Of a stretch of 64,000 nucleotides of DNA, positions 47,701-54,448 are shown piece after piece (position 1 is the stretch's first letter; every line of letters starts with the position of its first letter). The DNA is from Platycnemis pennipes (Eukaryota; Arthropoda; Insecta; Odonata; Platycnemididae), in NCBI GenBank assembly GCA_933228895.1, contig OW121846.1, forward strand, positions 7,905,915 through 7,969,914. Reading direction: 5' to 3'. The notes under the pieces are model-generated. The model did not search any database. It was not told the DNA's origin and saw only the letters and a list, made by a program, of their open reading frames with translations. The position numbers and the translations under genes were made by a program.

Positions 47701-50700
47701 GCAGGAAAAGACACTGATGGAATCAGTCTGTCAGAGGAAGTTCAGAAAGCCTTTAAGCATGCCCAGTCAGTGCTGCAGTTAACACAGCCACTCTTCGGTT
47801 CTAATAGAAACATTACCATAGATAACTAGTTCACTTAAACTAGAGTTAGTAGAGACATTGTGGGGTAAAGGGCTAACATATGTGGGAACTGTTAGAAAAA
47901 ATACGAGAGAAATTCCCACTGAATTTGTGCCACTTGAGACAAGAGCAGTAGGATCTTCAATCCATAGATTTACAGCAGTAACCACTCTCGTTTCCTACGT
48001 CTCCAAGAAAAACAAGATCGTTTGTTTGGTTTCCACTATGCAACACAGTACAAAAGTAGATCATGAGGCAGGAAAGCCTCAAGCTTAAACACAACTAAGG
48101 GTGGAATAGATACATCAGACAAAATGTGTAGCAGTTACTCTACCAGCTGGAGAACTAAAGATGTGGCCAAGGGCTCTTTTTCAGAATTTTGGACATATCA
48201 TTTGTCAACTCTTATGTTTATTGTGCCTTCAAGAAAATGAGGAATCAAGAAGATTGAAATTTATAAAAAAATGTTGCGGCTGTCAGACCACATACGCTGA
48301 GGAGGATGTCCAACCCCCAAGAAATATATGGAGCAGTATAACACAGATGCTGTTGTGTACCTTTTGACCAATCCATTGCAGGGGAAGGGAAGTAGCGGGA
48401 AAGGAAAACCTGCCACATCTGTCCATCACAGAGAGAGAGAAAAACATCCTTTGTTGCTATTCAGGCAAGAAAGCAGATTGTTTGGAATGCACAAAATATA
48501 TGCAAAGACTGTGTGATTAGCAAAGGTGTGAAGGATGTGTTTTGTTCATTTTAAACACATCCCAGACAGCACAGTCACTGGCATACATATTGTAATTCCC
48601 TTGTACAATTACAAATTGTATAGTTTTCGTAAAAAAATTGTAATACAATTGTATTACAGGACATTTCATACAAATCAATTGTAATACTATTGTATTACAG
48701 CATCAAAAATACAAGGAATGTACAAATTTGTAAAACCATCATATTACAATTGTAACACGAAAAATAATACAAACGTCTTGTGCACGCGCATACGAAAGTG
48801 CCTATGCAGCCAATGGTAAAACGATTGGAAAACAGCATTAAAATACCAAGAATATACAAATTTGTATAACCATTGTATTAGAATTGTAACACGAAAAATA
48901 ACACAAACGTCTTGTGCGCGCGCATACGAAAGTGCCTATGCAGCCAATGGTAATATGATTGTAAAACAGCATTAAAATACCAAGAATATACAAATTTGTA
49001 TAACCATTTTATTACAACTGTAACACGAAAAATAATACAAACGAATTGTGCGCGCGCATACGAAAGTGCCTACATGGCCAATGGTAATATGATTGTAAAA
49101 CAGCATTAAAATACCAAGAATATACAATTCGTAAAGCCAATTTGTAATAATGAAAATAGTACAAAAGTATTATTCATGCCCATGCAAAAGCTTGGTGTGT
49201 TTCTTTAGCGCAGGACACTGCTAGTATCACTAATTTATGGTTGTTTATTATGAATCCGCCGACCCAAAGCAACGTTAGTAAGCTTTTAATCGTGTACGTA
49301 CTTAAGTCCTAAACGAGTTATACTGTTTGTGAGATGTAATGGCAAGTGTAAATGCTTTTGAATATAATTGTTATGATTTAGATCTAGGTAAGAGTATTAT
49401 GTATTTTTCCTTCATGCCTCTGTGCGTAATAATTTAATTGCCTCGATTTACGTGGAGCGTAGTTAGCTACAAGTTCAGACATGGTTTATAGGGCTTGGTT
49501 ACATGATGCATTGAACCCGTGTGATTCCATGTTCGTGTGGATAGACGGAATTATAACTGGTTCTATTACATTGACCAGCACCCATTCATTCATAGAAGTT
49601 GTAACGAATGGTTTCACGATGATATTTTAATGGGGCAGATGAGGCATGCTTTAGTACATGAACTTGCACAGTTTATGCAATATGTGACCAGACCTACGAA
49701 TTGTGCACCCTTTAACTGCGAATCCAGTAAATGTGCATGAGCATTCCACATAGTGTTTACATTTCATGCCTTTATTCCTCCACGGGATAACTGAATTCAC
49801 GTATCTTTAAAAAGTGCCTGAGTTATAAAGATAAATGTTATGTGTAACACTTGTACTTTACCAGCGAGCTCGTTAATGAAATTGATTATTTCGTAGGGAA
49901 TATCGTAGACATTTTTGAAATCGATAGTTTTCTATACGGTTGCTATGTATGTTATTTATTTGGTGGAAGTTCACGATAACGAGAGGCATTGAGGAGATAC
50001 CCGTTTTGCTGTACGTAACAATAACTATGTTTGACCCGAGTTCTCTTTTGAATAAAAGAAATTTAATGTTAAAGAGCAAATACTTTTATTTTTACTTGAA
50101 AGTCCTGTATTTCCTACAAAATTACAGGGGTAATACGAAATATTGTTTTTGTAAAACGATTATAACTGAGATCTAGATTACAACAATAATACAATTTGTA
50201 AAACGATTGTATTTTGTCACTAATATACAACCATCATACAATTTGTAAAATGATTGTAAATTGGATCTAAGTTACAAATGTAATACAATTTGTAAATCCC
50301 TTGTATTTTGCCTCTGTAATACAACTGTAATACAATGATATTAGAGGACATTTGACACTGTATTACAACTGTAATACAATTGTATCACAAATAGCCCTCT
50401 TTTGTAATATGATTGTAATACAATTGTAAAATGGTAATAATACCAAATCTGTGCTGTCTGGGATTCAATTCGAACAATTGTACTTTTTCACAAAATGTGT
50501 GATAATGAATAGCTATTGACACTCACTCTTGAAATTGGATTCATTTGTATCAAACTAATATGCTTTCATTTGAAATATGTAACTAAATATGGAATAAACA
50601 TTAGCTTGTTAACGATGGGATTTCTTGGCAATTTTTTCATAACCATATCATTTACTCATATATATTTCAAAAACTGTGTCTATTCTCAGTCTAAAGTGTT

Positions 50701-51286
50701 AAGGTGCAAGAATGTGATTAAAAGAGTTTTTTTCGCTAAATATAAACTAATAAATACTGGAAGTCTCCTAGACATCATGTCAGTACCCAAGTCACATAAA
50801 TTGCACATCACTGGCTAAAGGCTAACTCAAGAATACATTTCAAACATGAGTTATACGCCTTACTGGCTACACAAATGTTGGTCTGTAAGTTGCATAAATG
50901 GTTACTGCAACTTTTCATTACTTAAATTCCTGTGAGTGAATCTTTAGTGCACAGTATATTCACCACAGGAGTGTAAAAAAAGAAAATGCAACACAGCATG
51001 AACTATAATAATGCGGTAAACATTTCAGTACCCTTAAGTCCTTCACCTCAGGAAAAACACAATTGACACAATGTCGAAAAGCCTTCAATGCGCATGAATT
51101 GATAGCAGGATCTAAAATGTACCTCAATATCTGGTTGATTGGAAGCAATGACAAAGCCCGCGTCATCCAGAAGGTAGCATCTCAATTCTTCAGCATTTCC
51201 ACAGCTCAAGTTTTCCATTTCAACTTTCCCAGTTATGTCAAGAAACAGCTTCTGCACAACATACCTCCCAATTTCAGCCCCAACAA
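17601..51286 (-). CDS. CACNA2D: Voltage-gated calcium channel alpha-2/delta subunit, 3' part of gene (five exons)
   Basis: Minus-strand gene; coding exons are 51286-51123, 35697-35447, 21732-21467, 18074-17998 and 17732-17601. Phases chain without a break (890 nt = 2 nt completing a codon + 295 codons + stop). The protein is the extracellular C-terminal (VGCC_alpha2-type) region: CYLLDDAGFVIAS, then VGTFVGVADPQVM, PSVAHLF, HQCDNCTRAL with LPNLTLVFVV, and RVKPLMC before ATDCGSRAS, each matching the order of blocks in animal alpha-2/delta proteins. These subunits bind the pore-forming Cav alpha1 and raise channel surface expression and synaptic release. The terminal hydrophobic segment after CGSRAS fits a GPI-attachment signal. 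The N-terminal VWA and Cache domains must lie beyond the right edge. Insects have several paralogues and I cannot assign which this is. Confidence 0.87.
17998..18074 (-). CDS. CACNA2D: CACNA2D-like gene, exon n-1
   Basis: A 77-nt exon with acceptor TCTTACAG/AC and donor GACAAG/GTGAGA. The split codon G/AC gives Asp, then AGPDWCNYKKMYRVKPLMCY and ANTDK. This corresponds to the 'RxRRxPxxC' block just before the terminal Cys-Gly motif of the family. Confidence 0.87.
18100..19395. other. Intron sequence, nothing recognised
   Basis: Intronic to the CACNA2D-like gene. I find no further exon, RNA gene or transposon terminus in this stretch. Confidence 0.5.
19401..20999 (-). mobile_element. Tigger/pogo-like DNA transposon, decayed (copy 2)
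   Basis: Same element as 272-1909: identical CAGTTGAGCATCTTTAATCC start and TGCTCAACTG end, flanked by TA on both sides (19399-19400, 21000-21001). Internal homology runs throughout with small indels, including the CENP-B-like helix-turn-helix remnant on the minus strand near 20600-20480. It sits inside an intron of the CACNA2D-like gene, inserted antisense-neutral between exons 21467 and 18074. Confidence 0.87.
21467..21732 (-). CDS. CACNA2D: CACNA2D-like gene, exon n-2
   Basis: Acceptor TTTTCCCAG/T and donor CTGAAG/GTGATT frame 266 nt (1 + 88 codons + 1). It encodes YLFGGIPTSEAQLEYGWEPT, then LNVVGAHQCDNCTRAL and LPNLTLVFVVAEPSCICST. The 'CxNCxR ... NTNLxFxxVxxxCxC' pattern is a hallmark of the alpha-2/delta C-terminal extracellular region, with conserved cysteines present. 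Confidence 0.87.
22183..22904. mobile_element. Nonautonomous element with GGCTACC / CCAATATTGG word arrays
   Basis: About 720 bp bounded by degenerate inverted ends (left CCACAGGTAGCCTACCACATT; right, read inward, CCCAAGTAGCCAAACAATATT, both shortened). The left half repeats GGCTACC(CCAC) words, and the right half repeats GGCCAATATTGG/TTGGCAAT words. There is no coding capacity. The CCCAAGTAGCC end fits the CCCANNYAGCM terminus shared with 23369-26886 and 48561-50462. The boundary is less certain than for those. Confidence 0.5.
23369..26886 (-). mobile_element. 3.5-kb element with CCCANATAGCA termini and splice-like exons
   Basis: Left end CCCACATAGCAAG and right end (inward) CCCAGATAGCATG are inverted, flanked by AC on each side (23367-23368 and 26887-26888), suggesting a 2-bp target duplication. 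Both ends carry arrays of palindromic words built on TTGCAGCAA / GACAAACTTGTC. On the minus strand a segment with strong splice sites is seen: acceptor CATTCCAG before 24330, donor CTGAAA/GTAAGT near 24112, coding LWRKTFKKYAIWFLSTPSSK with a later stop. A further acceptor near 23690 leads to a short terminal exon and AATAAA. Another splice-bordered exon lies at 26041-25960 (TTGCAG/G ... CCACCG/GTAAGT). I do not recognise the protein. Confidence 0.6.
24465..24850. repeat. Degenerate tandem duplication, period about 265 bp
   Basis: The block 24465-24600 (TTCCTGCATC...AAATAGTTTCA...AAACAAACTTACC) recurs in diverged form at 24735-24850 (TTCTGCATCCCTAACTG...AAATAAGTTTCACG...AAACCAAAC). It lies within the 23369-26886 element. 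Confidence 0.5.
27540..27630. mobile_element. Solo right end of a CCCANATAGCA-type element
   Basis: The sequence ends ...GCAGCAAGTTTACTGTGCTATCTAGG in parts, matching the right-end pattern of the element at 26886 with its TTGCAGCAA subterminal words. No matching left end is seen, and the adjoining LINE RT starts directly after it. Confidence 0.55.
28317..29014. mobile_element. 698-bp nonautonomous element, GGCCCC termini, TCA target duplication
   Basis: Ends are GGCCCCATTTCCACTACTGA and, inward from the right, GGCCCCGTTTCCACTACTAA (20-mers with two differences). It splits the LINE RT exactly inside the conserved SGVPQGS motif. TCA occurs on both sides (28314-28316 and 29015-29017), and removing one TCA plus the element joins TCA-GGA to give Ser-Gly, so the 3-bp duplication is certain. 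A 3-bp duplication and G-rich ends suggest PIF/Harbinger-like mobilisation, although TCA is not the usual TWA. No ORF. Confidence 0.85.
29050..29096. repeat. CCACATAGCA-type terminal palindrome remnant
   Basis: GCAAGCTTGCTGCAGGGCTG with its mirror GCAGCAAGCTTGC precedes TCTGCTATGTGG. This near-perfect hairpin matches the subterminal words of the 23369-26886 element and replaces the central RT segment of the LINE. Confidence 0.6.
30194..32451. mobile_element. 2.26-kb foldback-like element, ATCTGCTCAGGTAAAAAT ends
   Basis: The right end read inward gives ATCTGCTCAGGTAAAAAT and the left end gives the same with a 22-bp interruption after ATCTGCTCA (30203-30224). The match continues through ATCTCTTTTGC and ATTCATTT. 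Inside both ends are arrays of variants of AACTGATTTTCAACT (30246-30500 and 32155-32400) in opposite orientation, so the element can fold back on itself. No transposase is seen between 30720 and 32150. It is nested in the CAGTAGAACCTC Tigger. Confidence 0.75.
30505..30719. mobile_element. 215-bp MITE, AGCCGAGTTTACACG ends, TTA duplication
   Basis: Inverted ends AGCCGAGTTTACACGATGCA pair with a perfect copy at the right; TTA flanks both sides (30502-30504 and 30720-30722). Size, TTA duplication and structure fit a PIF/Harbinger-type MITE. It is the innermost layer of the nest at 29.5-34.2 kb. Confidence 0.85.
34173..35440. other. AT-rich intron stretch with TAAA microsatellite and low-complexity text
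   Basis: This stretch contains a degenerate TTAAATTTAATTTAATT tract (34495-34530) and a TAAA-rich microsatellite (34862-34970). A GGGGG/CCCCC-rich segment (35215-35285), which looks like the terminus of an unclassified repeat, follows. No convincing gene. Confidence 0.6.
35447..35697 (-). CDS. CACNA2D: CACNA2D-like gene, exon n-3
   Basis: Acceptor TTGCAG/GTTGGC; 251 nt. It begins VGTFVGVADPQVMSELI and includes IDRYNFHARC and PSVAHLFAQVFSLWDYGWVF. Donor choice matters: an in-frame GTCTTG after ...DVSQ would end in phase 0, but the next exon starts in phase 2. The donor AACCAG/GTGATC at 35446-35445 ends in phase 2 and has the better consensus, so I use it. The exon lies about 15.4 kb downstream of its predecessor because of inserted elements. 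Confidence 0.85.
35700..36440. other. Intron stretch, nothing recognised
   Basis: This lies immediately upstream of exon n-3 on the minus strand. No coding text or transposon termini recognised. Confidence 0.5.
38343..41755 (-). mobile_element. Tigger-like transposon with CAGTAAAACCTCG end, transposase pseudogene
   Basis: The left end TA/CAGTAAAACCTCGTTAATTTC is inserted in LINE family 3. The minus strand encodes a Tigger/jerky DDE domain: CGGKRSMERLTVVLCCNGSE then VIGKYSNPRCFKG (40600-40490), NIRVLFIPANTTG and PLDQGIIYSLKGSYRKKLVR (40330-40220, with the Gln before PLDQG changed to a stop), and at 39880-39659 the acidic C-terminal tail ending KQTTLDSFF, typical of the family. The region around the second catalytic Asp is damaged. 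The right terminus is degraded: only repeated CACTTCAAAGTAACGAA words remain (41640-41690). Confidence 0.82.
42719..42735. repeat. CA microsatellite
   Basis: Short run of about eight CA units inside the CAGGCAGTCCCC Tigger. Confidence 0.8.
42895..43000. repeat. Tandem repeat of GATATCTTTC...GTAGATAT
   Basis: Three imperfect units of about 37 bp, each with GATATCTTT and GTAGATAT. Located within the Tigger, downstream of its transposase. Confidence 0.6.
45370..45830. mobile_element. Repeat 'E' copy 2 (uninterrupted; empty site)
   Basis: Continuous counterpart of 29556-29809 plus 33960-34172. Where copy 1 has a 4.15-kb insertion, this copy reads GATGATCAGATATCACCCA with a single TA (45615-45616). 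It follows the 3' UTR of LINE family 3. Confidence 0.82.
45840..46830. other. Intron stretch, nothing recognised
   Basis: No coding motifs or repeat termini recognised; short open frames in several phases look random. Confidence 0.45.
46840..48535 (+). pseudogene. piggyBac-family transposase remnant (copy 1)
   Basis: Plus strand, several frames: ALQMKAFVGLLTYTAVFKLN then EDVSSIFGTDGKGREIF (47290-47410), the piggyBac 'AFxGLLxxxGxxxSN ... xxGRxxF' block. Then GRYCFQMFILSKPSKYGLKM (47595-47650; near the second catalytic Asp block), TTKGGIDTSDKMCSSYS (48095-48145; the 'GGVDxxD' block carrying the later catalytic Asp) and WRTKDVAKGSFSEFW. At least five stops or frameshifts. Termini with TTAA were not identified. 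Confidence 0.8.
48561..50462. mobile_element. 1.9-kb element with CCCAGACAGCACAG inverted ends
   Basis: Perfect 14-bp inverted ends CCCAGACAGCACAG / CTGTGCTGTCTGGG, flanked by AT on each side (48559-48560, 50463-50464), consistent with a 2-bp duplication. Both ends carry dense arrays of palindromic words such as ACAATTGTATTAC / GTAATACAATTGT (48590-48760 and 50175-50445). The interior has an array of about 134-bp repeats and, on the plus strand, short reading frames of unknown meaning: MASVNAFEYNCYDLDL directly before a GTAAGAG donor-like site (49339-49390), and a 67-residue frame at 49537. I do not recognise any product. Confidence 0.78.
48713..49200. repeat. Tandem array, about 134-bp unit, 3.5 copies
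   Basis: Units start near 48713, 48851, 48985 and 49118; each runs from AATATACAAATTTGTATAAC through CGCATACGAAAGTGCC to CAGCATTAAAATACCAAG. The fourth is partial and diverged. All are inside the 48561-50462 element. Confidence 0.85.
50465..51122. other. Intron stretch next to exon n-4
   Basis: Intron sequence immediately downstream (minus sense) of exon n-4. No motifs seen beyond the splice donor. Confidence 0.5.
51123..51286 (-). CDS. CACNA2D: CACNA2D-like gene, exon n-4
   Basis: Acceptor TTATTTCAG/TT and donor GAG/GTACAT frame 164 nt, entered with one base of the split codon outside and left in phase 0. It encodes VGAEIGRYVVQKLFLDI, then LSCGNAEELRCYLLDDAG and FVIASNQPDIE. The 'CYLLDxxGFVxxS' block is the alpha-2/delta sequence that precedes the 'GxFFGxxDPxxM' block, which here starts the next exon. 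Confidence 0.87.
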
Positions 51287-51609
51287 CTGAAATAAGGAAA
51301 AGATGTATTGGTCTCAAGGGATAGAAACTCCTCAGGAAATTAGGACATGAAAAGGACATGGAAAAACAACAGAGAATAAATACTTATCACAATCATATGA
51401 CTCAATGAAGGTGAGCATTTAGTAAATTTAAAAACTGAACCTGTATATCTAATCCAAAACAGGCAGTTTGCAATAGAAAGCTCTCACCATAGAGCTGCAT
51501 AAATGCCATATCCACCTAATGGTGTACCCCAGAGCTCCATTTTAAGGGCCTATAATAATCATTATCTTTGTTAACAGTCTCATTATTCACTGCACTCATG
51601 GTAAACAGG

Positions 51610-51925
51610 TATTGTGCACAGATGACACCGACACAGACGCCAAGTCAAATCTCTCTTCTTCCGTCAAATTCGGTTTTGGGAGAATGGCTTTTTTCAGAAC
51701 CATTGAGATCTCTCCTCGTATCTCCTCTGCGGTGTCAGACGGAAGTTTTCAAACGGCTTGCTCAATTCCTCCCATGAAATCTGTAAGTGGAATGCATCTC
51801 GGGGCAGGAGCAAAGTTTAGCCCTTTCGAGAGGACCGATAATGTAGCTTCATCAAGGACTTCATCCGTCAGATTGATCACAATGCAATTTTTTTTCCAGC
51901 TTGGTAGCAGACTCCTTTTTTGGTG
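51610..51925 (-). pseudogene. Penelope-like retroelement fragment
   Basis: The minus strand reads VINLTDEVLDEATLSVLSKG, then LNFAPAPRCIPLTDFMGG and IEQAV*KLPSDTAEEIRGEI. The 'LSxGLNFAPxPxxIP' block followed by a VExAxxxLP block is, to my knowledge, typical of the region upstream of RT in Penelope-like elements. There is one stop and no RT or GIY-YIG endonuclease. Confidence 0.65.
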
Positions 51926-51929
51926 AAAG

Positions 51930-54205
51930 CCGAAGAAATTTATTTTTCAGCCTTTGAGTATCTTGGCGAAATTGGATGTCAGCTTGGGCAGTGGAGTATT
52001 CCGTCGAAACGTCAGCAACACAAAATCTTACTTGGCTCGAAACCTGAGAATTATTTATTAATATAATTCACCGAGAAAGAATAAAATCTTATAAATATAA
52101 AATAGTTTTTCTACAATTCCATTGCAATGAGCATATTACTAACTCATGAACCCTTATCGAAATGAGTGATTCATTCATGGGCAGGTCATGTTCATTGAAT
52201 TTTCTAGGTAGGTACCTATTTATATACCTAACAGAAGACCTGGATGTGGGTCCACATTGGAGGACAATAAGAAGTTATGTACAGGAATATTTATGATTTA
52301 TATCCTCATTGTTTGCGCATATATACTGAAGCTCCCTTATTTAGCAAAAATAGAGTCCTGTACAGCTTATGGAAATATTTTTTGGGTAACTCTTCTCATG
52401 CAACCAAAGCCTTCTCTCTTCAAGGATAAACTTTGAAGATTTAAGCGTCAAATTCCATATCGTTCTTCTGGTGAACAATATTCAGATCATGACAAATGAA
52501 CTTAAAACTTTTTTAGTTTATAAGTTTATTTTTCATGAAATTGTTCCACGTAGTCTGCTAGTCAACGATCCATTTTATTACTCAAATCAATAGGAAACCT
52601 TATCCATGTTTATTTTAAACAGTGTTCCTCAGCCAGAACCTCAATCAATTCCCAGCAAATAGTGAGTGCTATCCTTACGACACTTGACCAAAGATGAACA
52701 TCCATGTCATAGGCTAACATTTGTTGTAAAAGGCTATATGAAAAATGAATGAATTTGAGGATTGCAAACTTGCAGTGAAAACCTCAATGGAGTTATACAC
52801 CGAAATGTACCATAGCAGAATTAGACAAATGAACACATTCTTAGAAATGATAAATAAAATGAAGCCATGACATAGACCAGATGTAATGTTAAAATAGGGC
52901 TTACATTAGGTGCACTGAAAACTTTATGCTCTAATCCCTATATAGACCTAATCCCAGAGTGTAATACTGACTGATTGCACATATTTTGGTTGACCCTTAT
53001 TTTTTGTGGTTTGGGCAAATTTTTTTCATGTATTCAGAGCACACCAAGGAGGTAGGAGGGCAGTTCCTCCGCGATAAAAAAAATTTAAAATTAAGGCGTC
53101 ATGAATAGAAATTTGGGAATATTTTTGTCTTCTACTAATTTTAGGGCTATAAGATATGAGGCAATTTTCGTTCAGTTGGCAGAAACTGCCAGTGCCACAT
53201 GTTTAAACATACTGAGTGTTTTTTTAGAGCCACTACATCCGGTAGTGCCACTGGTTTTTAAACCTCTACCTTCTAAGTCGACAAAAACCAGCCATCTTGC
53301 TCTGCTATACTAAGGGCAATCTTTAGAGCCTTATATGATTCTGTTTCAGCTTGAAAGTGTTTACTGATGCTAAGGCACATATCTCTCTTATCCTTGGTTC
53401 CTCTAAAATGAAACAGAACCTCATTATATCTGTCACAATACCCACAAGATCCCAAAGACCTAATGAGTTTTTGAGATGGCATATTATCACCAGCAAAGTA
53501 ATGACAGAAGATTCTGGAGTGTTTTCAGAAGAGGACTTGTTCACAGGGAGATGATGAGCCCTGGTTTCTTGAATGAATGAATGTGACACTTAGTGATACG
53601 AGAATAGAAGATGAAAACTCTGCAACAGCTATGGCTTGTTTAGGAGGCCCAGGCGTCCTCTCTCTCCTGCAAGATAGTCAAAAATGTGTGACCAGCATTG
53701 GCTTGTGAAGGGACTTCTTTCGGTCCTTCCATGCTTCCGCCTCCTCTAGGGGGCATTTGTTTTTCTAAGAAAACACCCACTCTCACATCTTGCTCAAAGA
53801 GACATGTGGCACAAAAATAGAAAAAATCTTTCAGTCCACCTGACTTCATGCCCCTTTGGAGTGAGGTGCTGAGGGATGGCTTCTTGGGTCATTAGACCTC
53901 CAGGTCCCTTGGCCTGTGAGGTCTCTGTGAGGGAGCATTATTGCAGGGGAGAGAAAGAGGTGTGATTTACTCTCTCCATTATCTCATTCACTGGACTCAA
54001 ATGGTACACTGAAAAAAAAAACACCTCTAGAAATTCTAGACTTTTTAATATCTTAAAGCTGGCCCCAAGGATTTGTCATTGCCAAACTTGCGTTTCTCTT
54101 ATCTGGTGTTCATGGAAAATACAGAATAGTTTCAGAGCAAGAAACTCCTTCCAAATGCCCCTCAGTTCTGACCATGGCTTCTCTGAGTGCACATGATATA
54201 ATAAC
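51930..54205. other. Stretch without recognised gene
   Basis: Beyond the Penelope-like fragment this contains short minus-strand open frames at 53273-53849 that I could not assign. No alpha-2/delta exon was found here. The word CGAAACGTCAGC at 52004-52015 lies upstream of the Penelope fragment. Confidence 0.45.
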
Positions 54206-54231
54206 AAAAATAATAATAATAATAATAATAA
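54206..54231. repeat. TAA microsatellite at 5' border of Dong-like LINE
   Basis: Eight or so AAT/TAA units directly abut the 5' end of the LINE at 54232; its 3' end is also followed by TAA repeats. Confidence 0.9.
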
Positions 54232-54448
54232 GGGGTCAAAAACGGACCACCAGCCTTCTCGTGGCGTCCCCGGTAACGGCTTCGGCCGGCTAATAGTGGC
54301 CGTCTGCTTGTGGGGTTAACCTCCCCACTCGCGGAAATATTGGGTTCCTAAGAAATCCAGTGACGCCACCCACAACCGGCCCTTCTCGGATGAGGGCCCT
54401 AGCAAATTTGGGTGTGGCAAACCTATGCCATCAAAAAAGGGAGCTCGC

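Noticed and set aside
49537..49740. 67-residue frame in the CCCAGACAGC element considered as a transposase
   Set aside because: Too short and without acidic-triad or zinc-finger spacing; kept only as unexplained internal sequence.
52004..52015. CGAAACGTC motif as a possible hammerhead ribozyme next to the Penelope-like fragment
   Set aside because: The GAAAC word is on the strand opposite to the retroelement and I find no CTGATGA core at the required distance.
53273..53849. Overlapping minus-strand frames of about 70-90 residues
   Set aside because: I first considered them as upstream calcium-channel exons, but the sequence does not match any alpha-2/delta block and lacks matching splice phases.
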